From Candidatus Woesearchaeota archaeon (GTDB taxonomy: Archaea > Nanobdellota > Nanobdellia > SCGC-AAA011-G17 > JACPNG01): a stretch of DNA of 15,603 bases. The position numbers were made by a program, and so were the translations under genes. Positions 1 to 6,807 of this stretch are shown in pieces (positions within the stretch are counted from its first letter, which is position 1; every line of letters begins with the position of its first letter). The stretch spans positions 1 to 15,603 of the forward strand of contig JACPNI010000050.1 of NCBI GenBank assembly GCA_016185555.1, read 5' to 3'. The notes beneath the pieces are model-generated. The model was not told where the DNA came from. It did no database searches and saw only the letters and a list, made by a program, of their open reading frames with translations.

Positions 1-73
1 CTTCAGCATAGCTACACCCCTGTTGAGTTGCATACTTAACAGAAAAATCTGCAAATTCCTTATATTCTTGCAT
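1..73 (-). CDS. TldD/PmbA-family protein, N-terminal fragment (cut by window edge)
   Basis: Reading leftward from an ATG at 73, the minus strand is open to the window edge for 24 codons, beginning MQEYKEFADFSV and ending GCSYAE. Seen: an amphipathic helix ending in a Gly-x-x-Tyr-Ala-Glu motif, which is how TldD/PmbA (peptidase U62) proteins begin; these are metalloprotease-like proteins that process peptides. A TATA-like ATTTAAAT is centred about 26 bp upstream of the ATG, which suits a leaderless transcript, and AGAGGTT just before the ATG could also act as a weak ribosome-binding site. It is divergent from the gene at 116. Only the first 24 residues are visible, so the family call rests on a short motif and no catalytic residues can be checked. 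Confidence 0.5.
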   Translation of the reverse strand, partial: MQEYKEFADFSVKYATQQGCSYAE

Positions 74-94
74 AACCTCTAAGAAACAAATAGT

Positions 95-104
95 GATTTA
101 AATA
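95..104 (-). promoter_or_regulatory. TATA box of the TldD-like gene, possibly bidirectional
   Basis: The near-palindromic ATTTAAATA lies in the 42-bp divergent gap. On the minus strand it is centred about 26 bp before the ATG at 73, the standard archaeal TATA-to-start distance for a leaderless mRNA. In the plus direction it is only about 17 bp from the ATG at 116, so it may not serve that gene as annotated. Confidence 0.55.
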
Positions 105-115
105 ACTTATGTAGA

Positions 116-880
116 ATGGTTTTAGTACAACCTTTTTTTCTAGACAGCGTTTTGCCAAGTTTATCCTTCCAACTCATTTCTTTCTACCAAAAAATAAACA
201 AAGAACTAATATTGCAACTAAACCCCTATAACGAAAATTTTATTAACGGGCCATCTTTCTTAGAAATTGTGAAGAAAACGAAAAGTAAATTAAGCGAATA
301 CTGGGATAATCTTATCGCAGAGAGAATTCCTTTATATATCCATTTCAATAAAGTAGAAGAAGAAATAAAAGAGCATTTCACTTTTTTAAAATGGACGTTT
401 AAAAGAATACTCTTACCAATAATCGTATTTTATGTGATTGTGGGAATTTTCTTAAGAACAAATGTTCTCGGTTCACTGGTTATTGCTCTTCTTATATTTT
501 TGTATAGCAATTTTCTCCCCGATATTGATTTCCTGATGAAAGAAGCAAAAAAGGAAGAGAGAGTATCAAAATGGTATGAAAAATACGCCCTATTATTCTT
601 CGCCCCCATAGTAATATACTATATCCTCGATGGTAGGAAAAAACCCATCTACACCGAGAAAGGAAAATCATTCCATAATTTTAAAACCGCACTCATTTAT
701 GGGATATTTCTTTTTATTGTCGGTGCGATACTCTGGCAAGAAAGCATCAAGATGTTGGTTCTTCCATTTTTTGGAGTTCTCGGATTTAGCTTTCACTTAA
801 TGGTAGATGGAAGAATAAAAAATATCTTTCATAAACATTTCCAAAAAGAGAGTTTAAAGAGAAAAGGACCTATAATTTAG
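116..880 (+). CDS. DUF457/YdjM-like metal-dependent hydrolase, integral membrane
   Basis: The 254-residue protein starts with about 95 charged, helical residues of unknown role. Hydrophobic helices follow at roughly 98-115, 117-134, 157-171, 192-207 and 213-230. Seen: Pro-Asp-Ile-Asp at 135-138 just after a membrane helix, His187 in SFHNF, and His227-Leu-Met-Val-Asp231 near the end. This PDxD...H...HxxxD pattern is the signature of the DUF457/YdjM membrane-hydrolase family (known family pattern; substrates are poorly defined). The central motif, often THS, is altered to SFHN, so activity is uncertain. The N-terminal extension is unusual for the family. The start is not well fixed because the nearest TATA box is too close to this ATG. 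It converges on the VTT-like gene. Confidence 0.55.
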   Translation: MVLVQPFFLDSVLPSLSFQLISFYQKINKELILQLNPYNENFINGPSFLEIVKKTKSKLSEYWDNLIAERIPLYIHFNKVEEEIKEHFTFLKWTFKRILLPIIVFYVIVGIFLRTNVLGSLVIALLIFLYSNFLPDIDFLMKEAKKEERVSKWYEKYALLFFAPIVIYYILDGRKKPIYTEKGKSFHNFKTALIYGIFLFIVGAILWQESIKMLVLPFFGVLGFSFHLMVDGRIKNIFHKHFQKESLKRKGPII

Positions 881-942
881 ACAAAAAACTAAATCATATT
901 TTGCTTATCTTTGGTGGTTGCGCTAGGGCCTGCAGAACTGGA
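881..942. other. Convergent intergenic gap with a GC-rich patch
   Basis: This gap separates two convergent genes. Its right part, 913-941, is far richer in G and C (19 of 29 bases) than the surrounding AT-rich DNA. No tRNA cloverleaf, clean hairpin or start-containing ORF explains it. It could be part of a small structured RNA or a remnant of foreign DNA. Confidence 0.35.
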
Positions 943-1500
943 TTAAATCAAATTTCCCATAATTAAAATTATAAATATTCCTAATGTATTCAAAGCGTAG
1001 GATATAACAAAGAACATTTTTGCTGATATATTTGTTGAAGCAGCCAATAAAGAAACACCAATTTCATCAGGCAATGGAGAGGCTATTATAAATCCTGCTA
1101 TCACTGCAACAAGATATTTTTTAAAAACAGCCGGGATCTTGTTATGGATATGGTTTAATACCCCCCCTTTGGATAATTTTTCAATCTCATCTGCAAATGA
1201 AGCCCTAACAAAAGTGAATATCAATAAATCACCAATTAATGCGCCAAATCCGGCAATAAACCCCGTTAAAAGAATATTCTGCTCTTTTGCTAATATTAAC
1301 AAGATTGCTGTTGCGGGTGCTGCTGTAAATCCATAAGAAAAAAACACCCCCGTTAAAAATGTTCCAAAGTATCCTAACGACAAAAGTAAATCGTGAAGGG
1401 GCAAAAAAGTCCTTCCCTTGAACAGAACATAAGCAAATACAAAAGTTGATATTAACAGTATAAATTTCGGATATCTTAGTTTAGATAAAACTTTTTTCAT
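943..1500 (-). CDS. Small VTT/DedA-like (SNARE-associated type) membrane protein
   Basis: The 185-residue protein has a basic N-terminus and hydrophobic segments at about 12-28, 36-56, 58-72, 76-98, 128-141 and 161-181. Seen: a Gly-rich helix GALIGDLLIF at 86-95, a charged cytosolic loop at 101-128, and a re-entrant-like SPLPDEIG at 141-148. VTT/DedA proteins carry a comparable glycine-rich helix and a proline/acidic re-entrant loop and act in lipid scrambling or undecaprenyl-phosphate recycling (family knowledge; role in this cell unknown). A TATA element CTTTAAATAG is centred about 28 bp upstream, so the gene has its own promoter although it lies 45 bp downstream of gatB on the same strand. 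The family call is by pattern and length only. Confidence 0.55.
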   Translation of the reverse strand: MKKVLSKLRYPKFILLISTFVFAYVLFKGRTFLPLHDLLLSLGYFGTFLTGVFFSYGFTAAPATAILLILAKEQNILLTGFIAGFGALIGDLLIFTFVRASFADEIEKLSKGGVLNHIHNKIPAVFKKYLVAVIAGFIIASPLPDEIGVSLLAASTNISAKMFFVISYALNTLGIFIILIMGNLI

Positions 1501-1523
1501 TTAATAAAGAACCATGCAAACAT

Positions 1524-1533
1524 CTATTTAAAG
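1524..1533 (-). promoter_or_regulatory. TATA box of the VTT-like gene
   Basis: CTTTAAATAG on the minus strand is centred about 28 bp from the ATG at 1500 and lies in the short gap after gatB. The spacing suggests a leaderless transcript. Confidence 0.5.
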
Positions 1534-1545
1534 ATTATACTTGAA

Positions 1546-2940
1546 CTAAAACCCGCCAATTAAGTCAATTATAATTTTTCTTACTACTTTATTATCTGCT
1601 GCACCTTTTGTTCTTGCCATAACCTGCCCGATAATATAATTTAGTGCTTTTTCCCCGCCTTTTTTATAATCTTCAACAGCTTTTTGGTTTTCCTTGACTG
1701 CACTTTGGCATATTTTTCTAAGTTCTGCTTCATTCGACAAAACTTTAATTCCTTCTTTCTCTACATACTCTTTAACATTAAAGGGCTTTTCAATTAATTT
1801 CTCAAGGATTCTTTTCGCATTATCTTCGGTTACCTTCTTTGTTTCAACAAAATTAAGAAGCTCAATTAAATGTTTTTCATCAATTTCCAAATCTTTAAAC
1901 TCTTTACTGTTATAATTTAATACCCTTAGCAACTCTCTTCTCAGCCATCTCGCAGCAAGTACAGGATTAACTTCCCTTGCAACTTTTTCAAATAAAACAG
2001 CTAATAAATGTTCTGAAGCTATTACTTCTGCATCTCTTTTATCTAATTTAAATTCAGAGATATACCTTTTAACCCTTTCATGCGCTAATTCTGGGATTTC
2101 TTTCTTAATGCTGTTAATTAAATCTTCACCAAGCTCAACCCTAACCAAATCAGTATCTGTAATATAACCATAATCTTCTTCGGTTTCTTTGCTTCTTAAG
2201 GCCAAAGTAATTCCTTTCTCAGTATCCCAAGCCCTTGTTTCAGGAACTACTTTCTTCTCTATTTTCTGTCTTTGAATTTCATAATTTAATGCCCTTTCAA
2301 CCTCCTTGAATCCTGAAATGTTCTTTATCTCAACCCTCGTATAATCAGCTTCAGAAATCGATATATTAGCATCTACTTTAACTGTGCTTATATCTGGATC
2401 ATAGACGCCTAAATAATTTACCACACCAATTAATTTTTTCAAAAACTCTCTTGCTTCTTCAGGACTTTCAATAACCGGCTTTGTAACAATCTCACATAGT
2501 GGCATTCCCGCCCTGTTGTAATCAACAAGTACATAGGCAGACTTGCCAAGCCCGTTAGGATGGACTAATGCTGCGGGATCTTCTTCAAGATGTATTCTTT
2601 TAATTTCAATTTTCTTATCACCAACAATAATGTAACCGTCAACACCCAAAGGCACTTCATATTGCGTGATTTGATAATTCTTACTCATATCAGGATAAAA
2701 GTAAGTTTTCCTTGAAAAGAGAACCTCGTTATTTAATGTACAATTAATTGCCAAGGCTAACTTCATTGCATGATGCAATGCTTTTCTGTTTAGGACTGGC
2801 TTGCTACCAGGATGACCAAGACAAGTAACACAACAAACACTATTTGGAAGATCATTATCCTTGGGGAGACGACACCCACAAAATAATTTGGTATTTAACT
2901 TATTCAGGTACAAATGGCATTCCAAACCTATTTTAATCAT
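1546..2940 (-). CDS. gatB: Asp-tRNA(Asn)/Glu-tRNA(Gln) amidotransferase subunit B
   Basis: GatB is the kinase/transamidase subunit of GatCAB. It activates the side chain of Asp or Glu mischarged on tRNA(Asn) or tRNA(Gln) and transfers to it the ammonia released by GatA. The 464-residue length is typical. Seen: the N-terminal signature IGLECHLYLNK with Glu8 and His10, the cysteine cluster FCGC (21-23) plus CCVTC (36-40) that forms the zinc site in many GatB proteins, then FYPDMSKNYQITQYEVPL and the HLEEDPAALVH segment of the catalytic core. A helical domain and a YqeY-like tail (about 320-464, tRNA binding) follow. The usual Val of GLEVH is Cys here. The start is supported by a TATA box about 28 bp upstream. 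gatC and gatA lie about 5.5 kb away on the same strand, so the complex is encoded at two sites. Confidence 0.96.
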   Translation of the reverse strand: MIKIGLECHLYLNKLNTKLFCGCRLPKDNDLPNSVCCVTCLGHPGSKPVLNRKALHHAMKLALAINCTLNNEVLFSRKTYFYPDMSKNYQITQYEVPLGVDGYIIVGDKKIEIKRIHLEEDPAALVHPNGLGKSAYVLVDYNRAGMPLCEIVTKPVIESPEEAREFLKKLIGVVNYLGVYDPDISTVKVDANISISEADYTRVEIKNISGFKEVERALNYEIQRQKIEKKVVPETRAWDTEKGITLALRSKETEEDYGYITDTDLVRVELGEDLINSIKKEIPELAHERVKRYISEFKLDKRDAEVIASEHLLAVLFEKVAREVNPVLAARWLRRELLRVLNYNSKEFKDLEIDEKHLIELLNFVETKKVTEDNAKRILEKLIEKPFNVKEYVEKEGIKVLSNEAELRKICQSAVKENQKAVEDYKKGGEKALNYIIGQVMARTKGAADNKVVRKIIIDLIGGF

Positions 2941-2962
2941 AAGAATTTCTTAGCTTATCCCA

Positions 2963-2973
2963 TTATTAAAAAG
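2963..2973 (-). promoter_or_regulatory. TATA box of gatB
   Basis: CTTTTTAATAAT on the minus strand is preceded by AAA and centred about 28 bp from the gatB ATG. It shares a 90-bp divergent gap with the promoter of the protease gene. Confidence 0.45.
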
Positions 2974-2995
2974 TTTCTATTTGTAAAAAGTAAGA

Positions 2996-3008
2996 AAACT
3001 TAATAAAG
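2996..3008 (+). promoter_or_regulatory. TATA box of the secreted protease gene
   Basis: AAACTTAATAAAG is centred about 28 bp upstream of the ATG at 3031 and resembles the AAACTTAAAAG element in front of gatC. A second AAACTTAAAATA lies at about 3013-3024, too close to the ATG to serve this start as a standard TATA box. Confidence 0.5.
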
Positions 3009-3030
3009 AATAAAACTTAAAATAAAAATA

Positions 3031-4293
3031 ATGAGGATAAAAATATTTATATTTTTAATTATTTTATTTTTTGTGGTAAATTATGTTTATGCTCTAGAAG
3101 GGTTAGTATTTACCACCTCTTTAAATAAACAGGAATATAAGACTGGAGATGGACTAATATGGAACTATAGGCTACAAAACAGAGATTATTTTTATACTAA
3201 CGTATGTTTTTTTCTAGAAACTCAAAATAATGTATATGATATTACTCAACTTATAGTAGATAAAACAAACGAACAATATTGCCCCCACCAGAATTGTGTT
3301 AAATTAGACAATATAAGCATCGGAAGTATACCCCGAGCAATAGAAGGGACTATACTAAGATATGATTTTGCAGATTCATTTCCCGAAGGAGATTATAGTC
3401 TTATAACCCAATTAAGAAAAACTGAAGATAAGTGTTCAGAAAATGGGACTGTTGTTAATGTTATTGACAGTGAACTCTTTGCAAAAAGCATAAATCCTTT
3501 TAAATATACCTCTACAATAAATAATTGTGTCAAAAACTATTCTTGTGATTCTTACTTAATTTTTATTCCAATCCCGTCAAGTTGGACTAGTCAGGCTTTT
3601 TTTGAACAAAAAGCAAGCGATACTGCAATTTTTTTTAAAGATATTTCAAAATTTAGAGATAGAAAAATAGGATTCGTATATATTCCTATAGATTATGTTA
3701 ATACTAGTTGTGATTTAGCAAAATTTGAAATTGAAATTGATACTGTTAAAGAACCTGAAAATTTCTTAAAACTAAAAAACTGTGCTGATAAATATACAAG
3801 ATCCTTAGGTATCAGTTATGAAAGAGCAGTTGGGTTTTCTAACTTATATGGTTATAGAACTAGGGACAATCTTCTTCTCCTTGGTTTAGCATATTTGGAT
3901 AATAAAAAAGTCGTTTGGGCAAGTAGGGGTAAAGGAATTGATATGCCGGGTCTTGTTTCTCATGAATTAGGGCATACCTATAATCTTTGCGATGAATATA
4001 GCTCTTTTGCATATACTGCCATGGATAGGGAACTTAAGCTAATTGGTGGTTGTAAAAATAAATTTCCATCACAATGTACTTCCGTAGAAGAAATATTTGG
4101 CTCTGCATGCAAAGGCAATACTCCCGCCTGTAGAGATTATAGTGGCAATCCGCCAATTAATGGGGTTTGTGAGGGTTTAGTCCATTATTCTGTAATGGGG
4201 CCAGCCCAGACAAGTGCATGTGGTTATGATAATACAGGGGGTTATGAAGCAGTAGGATCTATTGGACCTGCTAGTGAAAATTTATGTAACTAA
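3031..4293 (+). CDS. Secreted metzincin-like zinc metalloprotease (M64-like motif)
   Basis: The 420-residue protein has a clear signal peptide (Lys-rich start, hydrophobic core 5-18, likely cut after Ala21). A beta-rich region of about 130 residues follows (CARDB/Ig-like by feel, not proven), then a catalytic domain. Seen: VSHELGHTYNLCDEY with His311, Glu312, His315 and Asp321. This fits the metzincin pattern HExxHxxGxxH/D with Asn318 for Gly and Asp as third ligand, and the trailing DEY resembles peptidase M64. YSVMG at 386-390 looks like the Met-turn. Many cysteines (for example 59, 84, 89, 135, 166, 172, 227, 251, 341, 349, 360, 367, 380, 397, 419) suggest disulfides outside the cell. Sixteen bases separate its last coding base from the next ATG, so it is co-transcribed with the membrane-anchored partner. 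Substrate is unknown. Confidence 0.75.
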   Translation: MRIKIFIFLIILFFVVNYVYALEGLVFTTSLNKQEYKTGDGLIWNYRLQNRDYFYTNVCFFLETQNNVYDITQLIVDKTNEQYCPHQNCVKLDNISIGSIPRAIEGTILRYDFADSFPEGDYSLITQLRKTEDKCSENGTVVNVIDSELFAKSINPFKYTSTINNCVKNYSCDSYLIFIPIPSSWTSQAFFEQKASDTAIFFKDISKFRDRKIGFVYIPIDYVNTSCDLAKFEIEIDTVKEPENFLKLKNCADKYTRSLGISYERAVGFSNLYGYRTRDNLLLLGLAYLDNKKVVWASRGKGIDMPGLVSHELGHTYNLCDEYSSFAYTAMDRELKLIGGCKNKFPSQCTSVEEIFGSACKGNTPACRDYSGNPPINGVCEGLVHYSVMGPAQTSACGYDNTGGYEAVGSIGPASENLCN

Positions 4294-4308
4294 TAAAATG
4301 ATGGAATT

Positions 4309-5028
4309 ATGAAAAGATATAATAAAATCTCAATATTTGTAATTTTAGTTTTAATAGGTGTTCCGCTTATTTCAGCAACAGCGATCTGTGAATTTGATTT
4401 TCTTATTAATAAAAATGATACGATTGAATTAACGAAGGTTAATTCTTTTATAGGGAATGTTAAAGAAGAGGGACTTGTAAAATCAGATTATCGCCTTTTA
4501 TTTAGAGATGTAAACCAGAATATAATTGATAAAATTAATCTCCCCATAACTTTTTATATTTTTGATAAACCAAATGCAAGTATAAATATAACTCCTTTAT
4601 CCATAAGTATACCTTGTAATAGCAAATGGAATCGCGTTGAAATACTACACAATGATAAAAAAATATTTAGTTTACTAACTGGAGATTTGATATGCAACAA
4701 AGATAACAAATGCAATAATTATGAAACCTATTTAACTTGTCCAATTGATTGTCCTTCTGGATCAAAAGACGACTTGTGTGATATGGAATTAGACTCTATT
4801 TGTGATCCTGATTGTTTAGCTGAAAGGGATCCAGATTGTAAAAGCCCTATTGGGGAATTTTCGAAAAAGATAGTCATTGGAAAAATAGATTTTAAGAAAG
4901 AAATGGTCCTTAAAAAACAAAAAATAGATAGTAATTTGAGGTATGTAACCTTGCTTATTCTTATTTTATTAATCTTTGGATTTATTGTTTATGCCTTGAA
5001 AATAAGAAGAAAACCAAAGCTTTATTAA
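4309..5028 (+). CDS. Cysteine-rich exported protein with C-terminal membrane anchor
   Basis: I do not recognise a named family. The 239-residue protein has a signal peptide (hydrophobic 9-21, probable cut after SATA at 22-25) and an extracellular domain of about 100 residues. A cysteine cluster follows (Cys129, 135, 144, 148, 157, 165, 169, 177). It contains NNYETYLTCPIDC and SICDPDC...DPDC, an arrangement that recurs in exported proteins of DPANN archaea from memory and probably forms a small disulfide or Ca-binding module. Residues 212-230 form a transmembrane helix followed by a basic KIRRK tail. The topology is therefore a bulky outside domain anchored at the C-terminus. It directly follows the metalloprotease gene, which suggests a surface-tethered partner or substrate (inference). 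Confidence 0.6.
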   Translation: MKRYNKISIFVILVLIGVPLISATAICEFDFLINKNDTIELTKVNSFIGNVKEEGLVKSDYRLLFRDVNQNIIDKINLPITFYIFDKPNASINITPLSISIPCNSKWNRVEILHNDKKIFSLLTGDLICNKDNKCNNYETYLTCPIDCPSGSKDDLCDMELDSICDPDCLAERDPDCKSPIGEFSKKIVIGKIDFKKEMVLKKQKIDSNLRYVTLLILILLIFGFIVYALKIRRKPKLY

Positions 5029-5045
5029 TTTTTATTATTTTTTAT
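5029..5045 (+). terminator. T-rich terminator after the exported-protein pair
   Basis: Immediately after the stop codon lies a run of mostly T (TTTTTATTATTTTTTAT). Oligo-U tracts are the standard archaeal terminator. The next ATG is only a few bases further on, so read-through is possible. Confidence 0.45.
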
Positions 5046-5050
5046 CTAAA

Positions 5051-5908
5051 ATGGCAATTGGCGGACAAGCAGTAATTAACGGTGTAATGATGTACAACAA
5101 GCCTTATATGGCTGTTGCAGTCAGAAGTCCAAAAGGCAATGTTATTATTAAAAGAGAAAAAATTAAGACAGTAAGTAAAAACTTCGAGAATATCATTATC
5201 TTAAGAGGGATAATTGGCTTAATAGATATGCTTATTATAGGCACAAAATCATTAAACTTTTCTGCATATTGTTCAATGGATGAAAAAGATAAAAAGAAAA
5301 CCAAAGAAAACAATTTTGGCATTGCAATAACAATTATAATTTCTTTGGTATTAGCATTATTTATATTTAAGTTTATACCCCTAGCAATAGCGCAACTTCT
5401 CCTTAGTTATAAGATTATTGGATCGAGCTCTGCGTTTAATATAATTGAAGGAGCGGTAAAAATAGCGATATTTGGTTCGTATGTTTACTTGATTTCATTT
5501 ATGCAAGACGTGTTTGTACTGTTTCAATATCATGGTGCAGAGCATAAAACAGTTAATTGCTATGAATCTGGAATGAAATTAACTGTTAATAATGTCAAGA
5601 AACACACAACACTGAATGAAAGATGTGGAACCAGTTTTATCTTAATGGTTCTGCTTTTAAGTGTGATAATATACAGCTTTATCCCCACCCAGCTAGGTCT
5701 TTTAGTCAAGTATTCTTACAGATTACTTTTACTTCCACTGATAACTGGAATCGCATATGAGTTAATAAAATTAAGCGCTAAATACAAGGAGAATTTGTTA
5801 TTTAAGACAATAATATACCCAGGCTTAATGTTTCAAAAGATAACAACTAAAGAACCAAGCAATAAACAGATAGATGTTGCGATAAAAGCACTAACTTCTG
5901 TTTTATAG
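5051..5908 (+). CDS. DUF1385 (YqhQ-type) membrane protein
   Basis: The 285-residue protein opens with AIGGQAVINGVMM, close to the GGQAVIEGVMM signature of DUF1385/YqhQ. It also has the family's QYHGAEHKTVNCYE at 159-172 and a RCGTSF element at 191-196. Hydrophobic helices lie at about 48-65, 89-118, 133-158, 194-211 and 217-238. The HGAEHK and CGTS residues are conserved across the family and are presumed functional, but no biochemical role is established. It is a well-known bacterial family, and this copy is complete. A TATA-like CTTTATTAA about 27 bp upstream, inside the end of the previous gene, could make it a separate leaderless transcript; otherwise it reads through from the exported-protein pair. 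It converges on the broken nucleotidyltransferase gene, 11 bp apart. Confidence 0.85.
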   Translation: MAIGGQAVINGVMMYNKPYMAVAVRSPKGNVIIKREKIKTVSKNFENIIILRGIIGLIDMLIIGTKSLNFSAYCSMDEKDKKKTKENNFGIAITIIISLVLALFIFKFIPLAIAQLLLSYKIIGSSSAFNIIEGAVKIAIFGSYVYLISFMQDVFVLFQYHGAEHKTVNCYESGMKLTVNNVKKHTTLNERCGTSFILMVLLLSVIIYSFIPTQLGLLVKYSYRLLLLPLITGIAYELIKLSAKYKENLLFKTIIYPGLMFQKITTKEPSNKQIDVAIKALTSVL

Positions 5909-5919
5909 GAATTGTTTAA

Positions 5920-6402
5920 CTATACCTGATATTGTTTTGATGTTAGTGCACCTACATCAGCTCTATCGACACGGCGATTTAGCTTCTTCTTGTAAGCAAT
6001 TAGTTTTTAAAGTGGTATTACAGAAATACATAATCCATAAACTTTTTTATGCGTAGCTTTTGGTATTAAAAATTTTAACGTTGTCCATTTCTTAAGTCCA
6101 GCATCAAAAATCTTTGCCGAACTTATTCCCACTATATCGATTTCCTGTCCATGGTAATGAATTGTAGTTAAAATGATATCCCAATTTTTATCATGATATC
6201 TTTGCGGACCAAAAACAACATATTTTCTAACCAGCTTAGCAATTCTTAAAACATCAACATCAAGAACTGCGATATCGATATCAGCAAGCGCTCGTTTTGA
6301 ACCATATAAATTTGCAGCAAAACCACCAAAAACCTCAAAGGGAATATGTCTATCGCGCAAAAGATTAACAACCCACTGAAACGTATTCTTAACGTTTTTC
6401 AT
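5920..6402 (-). pseudogene. Nucleotidyltransferase-fold protein interrupted by an in-frame TAA
   Basis: The first 131 codons encode a minimal nucleotidyltransferase domain of the AbiEii/aminoglycoside adenylyltransferase-like superfamily. Seen: GGFAANLYGSKR at 26-37, Asp41 and Asp43 in ADIDIAV as the metal-binding pair, and Asp89 in EIDIVG as the likely third carboxylate. The frame stops at a TAA (6007-6009) after SVIPL, then stays open for 28 more codons. These give KLIAYKKKLNRRVDRADVGAL before a TAG at 5920-5922. In intact relatives the corresponding stretch is typically PLE(K/D)LI..K...NR..D..D, so the TAA probably replaces a Glu codon (GAA to TAA). The intact protein would have 160 residues. 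It is a recent nonsense mutation, a sequencing error, or a shortened but working protein. Substrate unknown. Confidence 0.7.
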
Positions 6403-6423
6403 TTATCTAGAATAATGAGGATA

Positions 6424-6433
6424 TATTTATGAA
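6424..6433 (-). promoter_or_regulatory. TATA box of the nucleotidyltransferase gene
   Basis: TCATAAATAT on the minus strand is centred about 26 bp from the ATG at 6402. The promoter looks intact although the gene carries a stop codon. Confidence 0.45.
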
Positions 6434-6538
6434 TTTATGGATATCGAAAAGAGGCTCTGTAAAGTTAATTAATGGTAACCTCTTCTAATTTTACATGAAA
6501 AGAGTGTGCTTTAACTTATATTATCAAAAAAAGAAAAA

Positions 6539-6548
6539 CTTATAAAAG
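6539..6548 (+). promoter_or_regulatory. Strong TATA box of the membrane/ATPase operon
   Basis: CTTATAAAAG, preceded by the A/G-rich AAAAAAAGAAAAA (a good BRE), is centred about 27 bp upstream of the ATG at 6571. It is the best-matching promoter in the window and implies a leaderless first gene. Confidence 0.7.
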
Positions 6549-6550
6549 CC

Positions 6551-6564
6551 TCTTCTATAGAAGA
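6551..6564. promoter_or_regulatory. 14-bp perfect palindrome, candidate operator
   Basis: TCTTCTATAGAAGA is a perfect palindrome between the TATA box and the presumed leaderless start, a position where a dimeric repressor would block polymerase. Its left arm belongs to CCTCTTCTA (6549-6557), which is repeated exactly at 6479-6487. That upstream copy also pairs with AAGAGG at 6449-6454. Confidence 0.5.
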
Positions 6565-6570
6565 AGTGTC

Positions 6571-6807
6571 ATGTTTTGGTTTAAAATAGGAGGTGTTGTT
6601 GTATTTTTATTAATTATCTTATTAGCCACTTTTGTATATGGCCGTTTCCTTTCAAAGACAAGTGAAAACTACTTCAGAAGGGCCAGGAATGCACACAAAA
6701 AAGGAGAAGAATACTTTAAAATAGGTGAGTCAGAGCTTGCTGAAGAGTATTACGAACAAGCAAACCAGTATAGAAAAGATGCAGAGGAGCTAAAAAATGT
6801 GGTATGA
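6571..6807 (+). CDS. Small single-TM protein with a TPR-like helical hairpin
   Basis: The 78-residue protein has one transmembrane helix (about 5-26) followed by a charged helical region. Seen: YFRRARNAHKKGEEYFKIGE, then LAEEYYEQANQYRKDAEEL, which reads as a single tetratricopeptide/MIT-like helix pair (A..A.KKG.EYFK.G...LA.EYYE.A). It would sit at the membrane with the hairpin in the cytoplasm. Its last 11 bases overlap the start of the first ATPase gene (ATG at 6797), so the two are translationally coupled. The context suggests it is the membrane anchor or adaptor for the ATPases (inference). I do not recognise a named family. Confidence 0.75.
   Translation: MFWFKIGGVVVFLLIILLATFVYGRFLSKTSENYFRRARNAHKKGEEYFKIGESELAEEYYEQANQYRKDAEELKNVV

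Noticed and set aside
1139..1336. A plus-strand open frame opposite the VTT-like gene.
   Set aside because: Composition reflects the complement of hydrophobic codons, and no promoter is present.
6007..6009. TAA as a recoded (read-through) codon in the nucleotidyltransferase.
   Set aside because: Archaeal recoding to pyrrolysine uses TAG, and no recoding hairpin is seen; a nonsense mutation is simpler.
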